This document shows, one piece after another, positions 7,843 to 16,762 of a stretch of DNA of 64,000 nt. The stretch covers positions 161,114 through 225,113 of the forward strand of contig VXRJ01000016.1 of assembly GCA_009838525.1 (NCBI GenBank). Reading direction: 5' to 3'. The notes below the pieces were generated by a model. The model had not been told where the DNA came from and searched no databases. It saw only the letters and a program-made list of their open reading frames with translations. The translations under genes were made by a program, and so were the position numbers. The DNA comes from Acidobacteriota bacterium (lineage in GTDB: Bacteria > Acidobacteriota > Vicinamibacteria > Vicinamibacterales > UBA8438). Within the stretch, counting starts at the first letter, position 1. The number at the start of each line of letters is the position of its first letter.

Positions 7843-8250
7843 ATGAGCGACCGCGAGCGGACCGAGCCGAAAGCCCCGGAGGGCGGCGGCGCCAGCGCCG
7901 GACCGGCCCTGGTTTACTGCCGCTGCGCCTACGCGCGCGTCGTGCCGCTGAAGGTGAAGGACGGCGTCCTGGAAGCGCTGGCCGCCTCCGGCGTCGACTT
8001 CGACGCCGCGCCCGACCTGTGCGAGATGTCGGCGCGGCGCGATCCGCGCCTCAAGGAGATCGCGGGCGCCGGGCCCGTGAAGATCGCCGCGTGCTATCCT
8101 CGCGCGGTCCGCTGGCTGTTCAACGACGCCGGCTCTCCCCTCGACGAGGAACAGGTCACGATCCTGAACATGCGCGAGCAGACGGTGGAAGAGGTAGCGG
8201 CCGCCATGCTGAACGGCGACTCCCAACCTGCGACGGAGGAGAACGAATGA
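7843..8250 (+). CDS. Stand-alone HdrA-N-like cysteine protein
   Basis: 135 aa. The order Y-C-R-C-A-Y-A-R-V-V, L-C-E-M-S-A-R and I-A-A-C-Y-P-R-A-V-R-W-L-F mirrors the N-terminal part of heterodisulfide reductase HdrA (CxCGxN..., LCS..., AACSPR...), but the FAD domain and ferredoxin domains of HdrA are absent. It is preceded by a 23-base gap and overlaps the ferredoxin gene by 4 bases. The pattern suggests a small electron-transfer or cluster-binding partner of the following ferredoxin. Similarity is by pattern only; the family may carry a different name. Confidence 0.6.
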   Translation: MSDRERTEPKAPEGGGASAGPALVYCRCAYARVVPLKVKDGVLEALAASGVDFDAAPDLCEMSARRDPRLKEIAGAGPVKIAACYPRAVRWLFNDAGSPLDEEQVTILNMREQTVEEVAAAMLNGDSQPATEENE

Positions 8251-9155
8251 GCGGCGCCGGCGCGCTCTCGCTGCCCGTCCTGCAGGTGGCGCTCTACGAG
8301 GGGCGCGGGGCCGAGCCGATTGACGCCGGGCGACGCTTCGCGCTCATGGGCGCCCTGCTCGATCGCGGCTACCGCGTGACTCGCGTCACGGAAGGGGCCG
8401 CCGCGCGCGCCGACGACGGCAACGCGCTCGCCGTCCTCGGCCGGTTCAGCGACGAGAAGCCGGCCGACGCGCTCGGCACGGACGGCGGCGGCCGCGTCTG
8501 GTTCCGGGACATCGGGGACCACACGCCGGACGCCGTGATCGCGCAGGTCGAGGCGATCCGCGCCGAGTGCGACGCCCGCGAGCCGGGGGGCTGGAAGCCG
8601 TGGTTCCCGGTCATCGACTTCGACCGCTGCACCAACTGCATGCAGTGCCTCAGCTTCTGCCTCTTCGACGTGTACGGCGTTTCGAAGCAGGGGCAGATCC
8701 AGGTCCAGAACCACGACAACTGCAAGACCGACTGCCCCGCCTGCTCGCGCGTCTGCCCGGAGGTGGCGATCCTCTTCCCGAAGTATCGCCACGGCCCGAT
8801 CCACGGCGGCGAGGTGAACACCGACGACGTGCGGCGCGAGGCGATGAAGGTGGACATCTCCGCCCTCCTCGGCGGCGACATCTACGCCGCGCTGCGCGAC
8901 CGGAGCGCGAAGGCGAAGTCGCGCTTCTCGAAGGAACGGGACGAGGAGCGCGCGCTGAAGGAGCGGCAGAAGTGCCTCGTCAAGCTGCAGGCGAACCTCG
9001 ACATCCCGACCGAGGTACTGGCGAGCCTGCCGACCCTCGACGAGATCCAGGCCAAGGCGGAAGCCGCGAAGCGCCGCGCGGAAGAGGCGGTGGAGGCCAA
9101 TCTGGCCGCCGGCCGGGCCGGGGGCGAAACGGCCGGGGCCCGCCAGGAGTCCTGA
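8247..9155 (+). CDS. Dicluster 4Fe-4S ferredoxin-domain protein
   Basis: 302 aa. Residues 1-125 form an N-terminal domain of unknown function. Two Fe-S motifs follow: C-T-N-C-M-Q-C-L-S-F-C and C-K-T-D-C-P-A-C-S-R-V-C-P, about residues 130-180. The C-terminal third (about 200-302) is highly charged and Ala/Glu/Lys-rich, likely helical or coiled. It probably passes electrons to the radical SAM enzyme encoded immediately downstream. ATGA overlap with the gene before. Confidence 0.85.
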   Translation: MSGAGALSLPVLQVALYEGRGAEPIDAGRRFALMGALLDRGYRVTRVTEGAAARADDGNALAVLGRFSDEKPADALGTDGGGRVWFRDIGDHTPDAVIAQVEAIRAECDAREPGGWKPWFPVIDFDRCTNCMQCLSFCLFDVYGVSKQGQIQVQNHDNCKTDCPACSRVCPEVAILFPKYRHGPIHGGEVNTDDVRREAMKVDISALLGGDIYAALRDRSAKAKSRFSKERDEERALKERQKCLVKLQANLDIPTEVLASLPTLDEIQAKAEAAKRRAEEAVEANLAAGRAGGETAGARQES

Positions 9156-9160
9156 TCCCC

Positions 9161-10354
9161 ATGGTGGTCGCCCTCGCCCGCCGGATGCTGACCGAGCCCG
9201 ATCCGCGGGCGTTGCGCAAGCTCGTCTGGAACATGGGCGTCAAGGGCGTCCGCTCCGTCCAGCGCTACAAGCAGCGGCTGAAGCGCGGCGAGCACTTCCC
9301 GCCGTTCCTTTTCATCTCCGTCATCTCCGGCTGCCAGTTGCGGTGCCAGGGCTGCTGGGTCGACGTCGAGGCGCCGAGCCGCAAGATCGAGCTGGACGAG
9401 CTGAACCGGATCGTCGGTGACGCGAAGGCGCACGGCAACAGCTACTTCGGCATCCTCGGGGGCGAGCCGCTGATGCACCCCGAGCTGTTCGATCTCTTCG
9501 CCGCGCATCCGGACTGCTACTTCCAGCTCTTCACCAACGGCCACCTGATCGACGACGCGCGGGCGGCGGAGCTGCGCCGCCTCGGCAACGTGACGCCGCT
9601 CGTCAGCATCGAGGGAACGTCCGTCGTGAGCGACGAGCGGCGCGGACGCGCCGGCGTCCTCGACAAGTCGATCGCCGGCCTCGAGGCGTGCACGCGGAAC
9701 CGCCTGGTCACCGGCGTGGCGACCAGCGTCTGCAAGACGAACATCGACGACCTCGTGCAGGAGAAATGGCTGCGCCGCCTGATCGGGATGGGCGTCCATT
9801 ACGCCTGGTTCCACACCTACCGGGTGACGGGACCCAAGCCGTCGGTGGAACTGGCCCTCGATCCGGAGGAGGTGCTGCGCGTCCGGCGGTTCATCGTGGA
9901 GATGCGGGCCCGGCTCCCGATCGCCATCGTCGACGCCTACTGGGACGACGAGGGGCAGGCGCTCTGCCCGATGGCGACCGGCGTCAGCCACCACATCAGC
10001 CCCTACGGCGACATCGAGCCGTGCCCGATCATCCAGTTCGCGACCGAATCGGTCTATGATCGCCCGAGCCTTTTCGAGACGATGACGCAATCCGCCTTCC
10101 TGAAGGACTTTCGCGAGACGGCGGCCGCTACGACGCGCGGCTGCATCGTGCTGGAGCGGCCCGACCTGGTGCGCGAGCTGGTCGACCGCCACGGGGCGCG
10201 CGACACGACGCAGCGGCAGACGGCGGCGGCCGAATTGTCCGCCCTGACCGGCCGCGGCAGCCAGCATGTCCCCGGGCAGGAGATTCCGGAGGAGCACTGG
10301 GCTTACAGCTTCGCGAAGAAGCACTGGTTCTTCGGATTCGGAGCCTATAGCTGA
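9161..10354 (+). CDS. Radical SAM enzyme with C-terminal extra cysteines
   Basis: 397 aa; AGGAG at 9145-9149 precedes the ATG. The cluster motif is C-Q-L-R-C-Q-G-C-W (CxxxCxxC), followed by G-I-L-G-G-E-P-L (the GGEP SAM-binding motif). Cysteines in the last third (A-L-C-P-M, I-E-P-C-P-I-I-Q-F, R-G-C-I-V-L) could hold an auxiliary cluster as in SPASM-like enzymes. It is not the hopanoid enzyme HpnH by motif, despite the squalene-cyclase-like gene downstream. Substrate unknown; a lipid or isoprenoid is suggested by the neighbours. Confidence 0.88.
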   Translation: MVVALARRMLTEPDPRALRKLVWNMGVKGVRSVQRYKQRLKRGEHFPPFLFISVISGCQLRCQGCWVDVEAPSRKIELDELNRIVGDAKAHGNSYFGILGGEPLMHPELFDLFAAHPDCYFQLFTNGHLIDDARAAELRRLGNVTPLVSIEGTSVVSDERRGRAGVLDKSIAGLEACTRNRLVTGVATSVCKTNIDDLVQEKWLRRLIGMGVHYAWFHTYRVTGPKPSVELALDPEEVLRVRRFIVEMRARLPIAIVDAYWDDEGQALCPMATGVSHHISPYGDIEPCPIIQFATESVYDRPSLFETMTQSAFLKDFRETAAATTRGCIVLERPDLVRELVDRHGARDTTQRQTAAAELSALTGRGSQHVPGQEIPEEHWAYSFAKKHWFFGFGAYS

Positions 10355-10374
10355 GCGCGCCTCCCGCAGACCCG

Positions 10375-12138
10375 ATGGAAACCGCCACACCGACCGTTCC
10401 GCTGCCGCTCGTCTCGCTGCCGCGCGCGGTGCCGGAGATGCCCAACCGTCCGCCGCAGGAGAACATCCCGCAGACGCGCGGCGAGCGCGAGCTGATCCTC
10501 CGGCAGGTGAAGGCCTACGTCGCGGAAGCCGAGAACGAGTTGACGCCGCCGCTCGTGCTCGACGAGTTGCGCCAGCGGGCCGAAGCGCTCGTCGCGCGGC
10601 ACGGGATCGACTCGAAGTACGTCGATTACGTCGGCATCGTCCTCAGCAACGAGGTGTGGCGCGAGCAGCTTTCGGCGGTTCCCTACGACCGGCGGCTGCT
10701 GCTGATGCCCAAGTGCCTGCGGGTCGAGGACCGGTGCCCGGCCCCGTTCGACGAGTTCGGCCTGCTCTGCAAGCAGTGCGGCCTCTGCTCCATCCAGGAT
10801 CTCCAGGAAGAAGCCGAGCGCCTCGGCTATGCCGTGCTGGTAGCGGAGGGATCGGCCCTCGTCATGGCGTTGATCCAGACCGGCAAGATCGAGGCGATCG
10901 TCGGCGTAAGCTGCATCTCGGTCCTGGAGCGGGCGTTCCCCTACATGGAGTCGGCGGCGATTCCGGGCGTCGCGATCCCGTTGCTGCAGGACGACTGCAA
11001 GGACACGGCGGTCGACGTCGAGTGGGTCTGGGACTTCATCCATACGACCAGCGACGACCGGACGCGGCGCCTCGATCTCGACGCGCTGCGCAAGGACGTG
11101 GAGAGCTGGTTCGAGCCGGCGACGCTCGATACGCTGTTCGGCGGTCCGGCCGCCAGCGAGACCGAGACCCTCGCCCGCGCCGAACTGACCCGCGCCGGCA
11201 AGCGGTGGCGGCCGTTCCTGACGGTTTGCGTCCACCAGGCGCTACAGGACGATCCGCACGCGCCGGTGCCGGACGCGCTCCGCCAGGTCGCGGTGGCGGT
11301 CGAGTGCTTCCACAAGGCGTCGCTGATCCACGACGACATCGAGGACGGCGACACGCTCCGTTACGGCGAACCGACGCTGCATGCGACGCACGGCGTGCCG
11401 GCCGCCATCAACGTGGGCGACCTCCTCATCGGCGAGGGCTACCGACTGCTCGCGGAATGCGGCTTCCCGCCGGACGTGCGCGCCGCCATGACGGCGATCG
11501 CGGCCCGCGGCCACCGCACCCTCTGCCTCGGCCAGGGCGAGGAGCTGTTGTGGGCGCGCAGCCCGAAGCCGCTCGGCTCGCGGAAGGTGCTGGAGATCTT
11601 CCGGCAGAAGACCGCCCCGGCCTTCGGGGTTGCGCTCGAGCTGGGGGCGGCGGCGGCGCGGGCCGAGCCGGAGGTGTTCGAGACCCTGCGCAAGTACAGC
11701 GACGCGCTCGGCATCGCCTACCAGATCCGCGACGATCTGGACGACTTCGCGCCTTCCGCCGACGCGCCGGACGACATCGCGGCGCTCCGTCCGTCGCTGC
11801 CGCTCGCGGTGGGTTACGAGCAGGCGAAGACGGAGCCGGAGCTGCGGCCGATCCTCGCGCGGGCCTGGCGCCGCGAGCGGGTGAACGGCAGCGCCTCGCC
11901 GGAACGCCTGCGCGCCCTGCTCGACCAGTTCGATTCGGTCGAGCGGAGCCGGCGGATGATGGAAGGCTACAAGGAAGAGGCGATCCGCTCGCTGCCCGGC
12001 CTCACCAACCCGAGCCTCAAGGGGTTGCTGCGCCGGGTGATCGGCAAGATCTTCAGCGTCGAGATTCAAGGCTGGTGCAGTGAGTTTGAGGCTCGAAATG
12101 CTGCAGGTGGCCAGAGTGTCGCCGAAGCTTCTCGGTGA
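10375..12138 (+). CDS. DUF116-polyprenyl diphosphate synthase fusion
   Basis: 587 aa, nearly twice the usual prenyl synthase. Residues about 40-215 match DUF116, with C114, C121, C132-x-x-C135-x-x-C138 and V-G-V-S-C180, a likely Fe-S or metal site. Residues about 240-560 form a trans-isoprenyl diphosphate synthase with both aspartate-rich motifs: DDIED (320-324) and DDLDD (453-457). The second domain would condense isopentenyl diphosphate with allylic primers. Chain length cannot be read from the sequence. It starts 20 bases after the radical SAM gene and overlaps the next gene by 59 bases. Confidence 0.9.
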   Translation: METATPTVPLPLVSLPRAVPEMPNRPPQENIPQTRGERELILRQVKAYVAEAENELTPPLVLDELRQRAEALVARHGIDSKYVDYVGIVLSNEVWREQLSAVPYDRRLLLMPKCLRVEDRCPAPFDEFGLLCKQCGLCSIQDLQEEAERLGYAVLVAEGSALVMALIQTGKIEAIVGVSCISVLERAFPYMESAAIPGVAIPLLQDDCKDTAVDVEWVWDFIHTTSDDRTRRLDLDALRKDVESWFEPATLDTLFGGPAASETETLARAELTRAGKRWRPFLTVCVHQALQDDPHAPVPDALRQVAVAVECFHKASLIHDDIEDGDTLRYGEPTLHATHGVPAAINVGDLLIGEGYRLLAECGFPPDVRAAMTAIAARGHRTLCLGQGEELLWARSPKPLGSRKVLEIFRQKTAPAFGVALELGAAAARAEPEVFETLRKYSDALGIAYQIRDDLDDFAPSADAPDDIAALRPSLPLAVGYEQAKTEPELRPILARAWRRERVNGSASPERLRALLDQFDSVERSRRMMEGYKEEAIRSLPGLTNPSLKGLLRRVIGKIFSVEIQGWCSEFEARNAAGGQSVAEASR

Positions 12139-12958
12139 TGCGGCCGACCTGACCGCGAACTTCTTCTCCTCCCGGCTGAATCCCGACGGCGGCTTTCAGG
12201 ATCGCGACGGCGCGAGCGACCTCTACTACACCGTCTTCGGCCTCGAGGGACTGATCGCCCTGCAGCGCGAGCCGCCGTCGGACCAAGTGCGGCCGTTCCT
12301 GGCGAGACACGACGACCCCGCGGCGCTGGACTTCGTGCATGCCGCCTGCCTCGCCCGTTGCTGGGCCGACATCGGCGCGGCGGACGAGGCGCCGGCCGAC
12401 GCGCTGCGCGCGCGGATCGAGGCGCACCGGACGCCGGACGGCGGCTATAGCCAGACGCCGGACGCGGAACACGGCTCGGCCTACGGCTGCTTCCTCGCCG
12501 TCGGCGCCTACGAGGACCTGGGCGATGCGGTTCCGGATCCCGGGGGCGTTGTCGCCTGCCTGGAGGGTCTGCGCGTGGAGGACGGCGGCTACGCGAACGA
12601 CCCTTCCATCCCGGTGGGCCTGACGCCCCCGACCGCCGCGGCGCTCACCCTGTTGCGGCGCCTGTCGCACCCGGCGGCGCCCGAAGCGGCGGAGTGGCTG
12701 CTCGCGCAGCATGCCGCCGAGGGCGGCTTCCGCGTAGGACCGGTGGTCCCGGCCCCCGACCTGCTGTCGACCGCGACCGCCATCCACGCCCTGGCCGGCG
12801 CCCACGTGAACCTGGAGCCCATCCGGGAACCGTGCCTCGACTTCATCGACAGCCTCTGGAGCAACTCCGGCGGCTTCTACGGCACCTGGGACGACGACGT
12901 GCAGGACTGCGAATACACGTACTACGCGCTCCTCGCCCTCGGGCACCTGAGTTTCTGA
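12080..12958 (+). CDS. Small prenyltransferase/squalene-oxidase-repeat (alpha/alpha toroid) protein
   Basis: 292 aa from the GTG at 12080; an ATG at 12098 is an alternative start. Five repeats end in aromatic Gly-rich motifs (D-G-G-F-Q-D, D-G-G-Y-S-Q, D-G-G-Y-A-N, E-G-G-F-R-V, S-G-G-F-Y-G-T-W), each followed by a helix, as in terpene cyclases and protein prenyltransferase beta subunits. It lacks a DxDD catalytic motif, and a D-x-C...H zinc site is not clear, so it may be a non-catalytic partner or have different chemistry. It abuts the full-size cyclase gene, with no gap. Confidence 0.75.
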   Translation: MSLRLEMLQVARVSPKLLGDAADLTANFFSSRLNPDGGFQDRDGASDLYYTVFGLEGLIALQREPPSDQVRPFLARHDDPAALDFVHAACLARCWADIGAADEAPADALRARIEAHRTPDGGYSQTPDAEHGSAYGCFLAVGAYEDLGDAVPDPGGVVACLEGLRVEDGGYANDPSIPVGLTPPTAAALTLLRRLSHPAAPEAAEWLLAQHAAEGGFRVGPVVPAPDLLSTATAIHALAGAHVNLEPIREPCLDFIDSLWSNSGGFYGTWDDDVQDCEYTYYALLALGHLSF

Positions 12959-15022
12959 ATGGCGTTCGACGACCAGCTCGCCGGCGCGCTCGAAGAGACG
13001 CTCGACCGGATGACCGACACCCTGCTGGCCAGCCGCAACGGCGCCGGGCACTGGGAAGGCGAGCTGTCATCATCCGCCCTCTCCACCGCGACGGCCGTCA
13101 TCGCACTCACGCTCCATGCCCGCGCCGACCGGCTGGCGGCGCCAGATTCCCAAGCTGCCGGGCTCACGGCGCCAGGTCCCCGCACCGGAGAGGGGGCGGC
13201 ACCCGGTTCCAACGCTGGCAGGCACTCGGCTTCAGATCCCGGCACCGGCGGGCAGGCACCGCCGGGTCCCCTCGCCACCGCCGGCGTCGACTGGCTGATC
13301 CGGACGCAGCTTGACGACGGAGGCTGGGGCGATACGACCGACAGTCCCGCCAATGTCAGCACTACCGCGCTCTGCTGGGCGGCGGTGACGATCGCCGGCG
13401 CCGGACGTCCGGGCGTCGACGCGGCGCTGGAGCGGGTCCGGGCCTGGATGACGCGGGCCGCCGGCAGCCTGGAACCGCCCGCGCTGGCCCGAACCATCCG
13501 CCTCCGCTACGGCAAGGACCGCACCTTCTCGGTCCCGATTCTCACGGTGCTGGCCCTGGCGGGCCTTCTGGACGACGACGCAGGTCGAGACGGCTGGCAG
13601 CACGTGCCGCAACTGCCGTTCGAGCTCGCCGCCGTTCCGCCCGCGTGGTATCGCTGGCTGCGCCTGCCGGTCGTCAGCTACGCGCTGCCGGCCCTCATCG
13701 CGATCGGCCTGGCGCGGCACAGGCAACGGCCGACGCGCAACCCAGTCACCCGCCTCCTGCGCGGCGCCGTCACCCCCCGGACCCTGCGCCAACTCACGAC
13801 GCTGCAGCCGAGCACCGGCGGCTTTCTCGAAGCGACACCGCTCACCAGCTTCGTCGTCATGAGCCTGGTGGCGGCGGGAGAAACCTCGCATCCGGTCGTC
13901 GCCCACGGCATCGACTTCCTCGAACGCTCCGCCCGAGCCGACGGGAGCTGGCCCATCGACACGAACCTCGCCACCTGGGTCACCACGCTCGGCATCAACG
14001 CGATGTCGCGCCGCCCCGGCTGGCAGGAGCGGCTTCCCGACGAAGAGCGCCAGCTCCTTATCCGTTGGCTACTCGATCAACAGCACCGCGAGGTCCACGT
14101 CTACACCGACGCCGCCCCCGGAGGCTGGGCATGGACCGATCTCCCCGGCGGGGTTCCGGACGCCGACGACACGCCGGGCGCCCTGCTCGCCCTGCACACA
14201 CTGTCGGGCGCAAACCCTGTCCCGTCGCTTGAAGCCCCAACCCTCGATGCCGCCTGCGCAGGGATCGGGTGGCTGCTCGACCTGCAGAACCGCGACGGCG
14301 GCATCCCCACCTTCTGCCGGGGCTGGGGCGCGCTGCCGTTCGACCGGAGCAGCCCCGACCTCACCGCCCACACCATCCGCGCCTGGAACACCTGGCGGCC
14401 GGCGCTTCCCGGCGCACTCGCCGAACGCGTGGAACGTGCCACCCTCCGTGCCGTTCACTACCTGGAGCAGTCCCAGCAACCGGACGGCTCGTGGATCCCC
14501 CTCTGGTTCGGCAACCAGCAGGCGCCAGACGACGCCAATCCCGTCTACGGCACCGCCCGTGTTCTGGAAGGGCTCGCCTCCCTGGATGACGACACAGCTC
14601 CTCATGCCACCGAGTTACGCGCCGCCTCGTGGCTGGCCGCGGCCCGGAGTCCCGACGGCGGGTGGGGCGGAGCCCCGGGCGTTTCACCCTCCATCGAGGA
14701 AACCGCCGTCGCCCTCGGCGCGCTCGCCACGTGGCGCCAACGCGCCCGCTCCAGTTCATCCGGCCGCACCGGCTCCCTCGACAGCACCAGCCTCTCCGCC
14801 GTCGACACATCGATCGAGATGGGCGTCCGCTGGCTGATCGACGCCACCGACCACGGGCAGCGGGTCCCCGCGACCCCCATCGGCCTCTACTTTGCCCGCC
14901 TCTGGTACAGCGAGGCGCTCTACCCTCGCGTGTTCACGCTCGCCGCGCTCGCCTCCGCCGCCCACCATGTGCGGACGGAATCCGGAGGCTGCAGTGAGGT
15001 CTCGCCAAGCCCCGAGGCCTGA
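12959..15022 (+). CDS. Squalene-hopene-cyclase-like class II terpene cyclase
   Basis: 687 aa, about the size of squalene-hopene cyclases. The protonating motif is D401-A-D403-D404-T (DxDDT). QW-type repeats are present, for example D-D-G-G-W-G-D, D-G-S-W-P-I, D-G-S-W-I-P-L-W-F-G-N-Q and D-G-G-W-G-G. It would cyclise a polyprenyl chain, possibly one made by the fused synthase upstream, rather than being a proven squalene cyclase. Residues about 60-104 are a Pro/Gly/Ala-rich insert encoded by 30-bp tandem repeats, absent from typical family members. Last gene of the operon. Confidence 0.86.
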   Translation: MAFDDQLAGALEETLDRMTDTLLASRNGAGHWEGELSSSALSTATAVIALTLHARADRLAAPDSQAAGLTAPGPRTGEGAAPGSNAGRHSASDPGTGGQAPPGPLATAGVDWLIRTQLDDGGWGDTTDSPANVSTTALCWAAVTIAGAGRPGVDAALERVRAWMTRAAGSLEPPALARTIRLRYGKDRTFSVPILTVLALAGLLDDDAGRDGWQHVPQLPFELAAVPPAWYRWLRLPVVSYALPALIAIGLARHRQRPTRNPVTRLLRGAVTPRTLRQLTTLQPSTGGFLEATPLTSFVVMSLVAAGETSHPVVAHGIDFLERSARADGSWPIDTNLATWVTTLGINAMSRRPGWQERLPDEERQLLIRWLLDQQHREVHVYTDAAPGGWAWTDLPGGVPDADDTPGALLALHTLSGANPVPSLEAPTLDAACAGIGWLLDLQNRDGGIPTFCRGWGALPFDRSSPDLTAHTIRAWNTWRPALPGALAERVERATLRAVHYLEQSQQPDGSWIPLWFGNQQAPDDANPVYGTARVLEGLASLDDDTAPHATELRAASWLAAARSPDGGWGGAPGVSPSIEETAVALGALATWRQRARSSSSGRTGSLDSTSLSAVDTSIEMGVRWLIDATDHGQRVPATPIGLYFARLWYSEALYPRVFTLAALASAAHHVRTESGGCSEVSPSPEA
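13138..13270 (+). repeat. 30-bp degenerate tandem repeat, about 4.4 units, within the cyclase gene
   Basis: Units start at 13138, 13168, 13198 and 13228, with a partial unit at 13258. Each starts GGC and keeps a central TCCC/TTCC. They encode ten-residue units such as APGPRTGEGA and APGSNAGRHS, so the reading frame is kept. Confidence 0.75.
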
Positions 15023-15067
15023 CCGCCCCCAGCAACAATCACGGTCGCGTACCCGGCCTTCGAGTCG

Positions 15068-16507
15068 TCACGGCGGTGTGGTTGCCGACTCGCCTTCACC
15101 ATCCCCTCCCGGCCGCCAGGCGACCCCAATGACGTACGGCAGATCAAGCCGCTCGCCGTCCCAGTTGGGGATCGACGTATTGGAGTCGATCTCGATGCCG
15201 TTCTCCGCGAGCTTCGCGTCCGTCGGCGCCAGCGGAACGCCAGTCCAAGGAGGAGCGGTGGGCACCGCGGGCAGAGGCGCGCCTCCCGGCTGCGTGAACT
15301 GCGGCTGACCCTCCGCATCGAGCGTGAGGCCGAAGCCCTCCTCGTGCACGGCGCGATGATGCCGCCTACAGAGCAGCACGAGGTTGTCCAGCTTCGTCGC
15401 GCCCCCGTCCGCCCAGTGCTCTACGTGATGAGCATCGCACCGTCGCGCCTCGCAGCCGGGGAATCGGCAGCGCTGGTCGCGTGACGCCAAGGCACGGCGC
15501 AGTGCGGGGGGAATCGTCCGGGTCTTGCGGCCGACGTCCAGGACGTTGCCCTCGGCGTCGTGCCGCATGACCACCTTGCCGGCATCGCAGGCAATCCGCC
15601 GCGACGTTTCCGCGGAAACGCGGATGCCGCCCGCTTCCTCCAGGGCAGCCTGTCCGGCGCCGGGCGAAGCACCCGAGCAGGCGCTTCCGTCACGTCCACC
15701 CACCTCCGTCTGCGTTTCCGCGGAAACGTCGTCCTTCAGGGTTTCCGGGTCGACGTGCACGACCACCTGGTAGCGGTCGCCCGCCGTCCCCGCGTCGAGC
15801 TTTGCGGCCAGCGCGCTCTCGGCAACCAACCCCAGAGCGTCTGCCCGCCGGCAGGCCGGCGATTCCGCCTCGACGTTCTTCGGCTCCGCGTCCTTCGCTT
15901 CCTGGTAGAGCTGTTCCGATGCCGCCTCAATGGCCCGGCGCACCACCGCGCCGACCTCCGGCGTCAGCAGACCCCGGACGACGAACATGCCGTCGACATC
16001 GGGATAGATGCTGAGACCCTGGTTCCGCCGCCGCTTCGCGTCCTCCCGCCCCTCGTGCTGGCGGTCGCACAGCCGCCACGCCCGGACGATACGCTCGAGG
16101 TCGGCCGCCGTCGCCTGGCGGGCGAGATGCAGCAGGCGGTCCTCGGTCGCCGCCGTCGCGACCCGGGTGATGGCGCGCACCTTCGAGTAAGAGATCTGGC
16201 CCCGCCGCAGCGCGTCGGAGGTCTTCGGCAGGTCGGCCAGGGCATGCGCCACCCGCACGTACTCCCGCGCGGTGCCGGGGGCCAGGTTGGCCCGCCAGCT
16301 CAGCCACTGGGGGTAGGACGTGGCGCCCGACCAGCCGCCCAGCTCGTCGAAGCGGCGGATGCGGACCAGCAGTTCGTAGACAGCGGCGTCGATGCGGGCG
16401 GAGAGCTCTGCGATCTCGTTTTCGAGGCGGTCGCGCTCCTCGCGGTTCCGACGAAGTTCGTCGGGGGACGGAAACTGATGGATCTCGGAAGTCGTGGAAG
16501 TGTTCAT
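15068..16507 (-). CDS. DUF222 (13E12-type) HNH endonuclease-like protein
   Basis: 479 aa. The N-terminal two thirds is the DUF222/13E12 region (L-G-G-W-S-G-A-T-S-Y-P-Q-W-L-S-W and Y-S-K-V-R-A-I-T-R-V-A). The C-terminal HNH domain reads C-R-F-P-G-C, C-D-A-H-H-V-E-H-W-A-D-G-G, then N-L-V-L-L-C-R-R-H-H. These proteins are common in multicopy families; a nuclease linked to mobile DNA is the usual view, but function is unproven. It is convergent with the cyclase operon. Two copies of a 16-bp perfect palindrome sit inside the coding sequence. Confidence 0.85.
   Translation of the reverse strand: MNTSTTSEIHQFPSPDELRRNREERDRLENEIAELSARIDAAVYELLVRIRRFDELGGWSGATSYPQWLSWRANLAPGTAREYVRVAHALADLPKTSDALRRGQISYSKVRAITRVATAATEDRLLHLARQATAADLERIVRAWRLCDRQHEGREDAKRRRNQGLSIYPDVDGMFVVRGLLTPEVGAVVRRAIEAASEQLYQEAKDAEPKNVEAESPACRRADALGLVAESALAAKLDAGTAGDRYQVVVHVDPETLKDDVSAETQTEVGGRDGSACSGASPGAGQAALEEAGGIRVSAETSRRIACDAGKVVMRHDAEGNVLDVGRKTRTIPPALRRALASRDQRCRFPGCEARRCDAHHVEHWADGGATKLDNLVLLCRRHHRAVHEEGFGLTLDAEGQPQFTQPGGAPLPAVPTAPPWTGVPLAPTDAKLAENGIEIDSNTSIPNWDGERLDLPYVIGVAWRPGGDGEGESATTPP
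15605..15728. repeat. Two copies of a 16-bp perfect palindrome in the HNH gene
   Basis: CGTTTCCGCGGAAACG occurs at 15605-15620 and 15713-15728, exactly 108 bases (36 codons) apart, both read as V-S-A-E-T on the minus strand. The segment between them lies in a part of DUF222 proteins that I expect to be variable. Confidence 0.8.
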
Positions 16508-16762
16508 ACTTCCAGTCTAAGCCACTGTATTTAGACCGTTTAGGTTGGACTGTGGCGGCCACGCCGAGGTTTACATGAACCTGTCGTCGCGATTCGCGGC
16601 GGTGTCGCTCTACGGCGCTGTCAGGCTGCTGGAACGACGGGTTTTCCGGCGGGTTGGGAAGTTCCGGAGGGGGACTGGAAGAAAGTTGTCAAGCAGTTTC
16701 TTTGTCCTGTCGACAAATGGCAGCGCACCAGTCAGTAGAGCGGATCGTGCCGAAATTGAATG
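16508..16762. other. Intergenic region between the HNH gene and the toxin-antitoxin pair
   Basis: No supported gene. A TACAGT box on the minus strand (16529-16524) ends 16 bases before the HNH start and may be its promoter. Otherwise no repeat or RNA structure was recognised. Confidence 0.35.

Noticed and set aside
9161..10354. HpnH-type hopanoid radical SAM enzyme
   Set aside because: The cysteine motif context and C-terminal cysteines do not match HpnH, and no other hopanoid genes are present.
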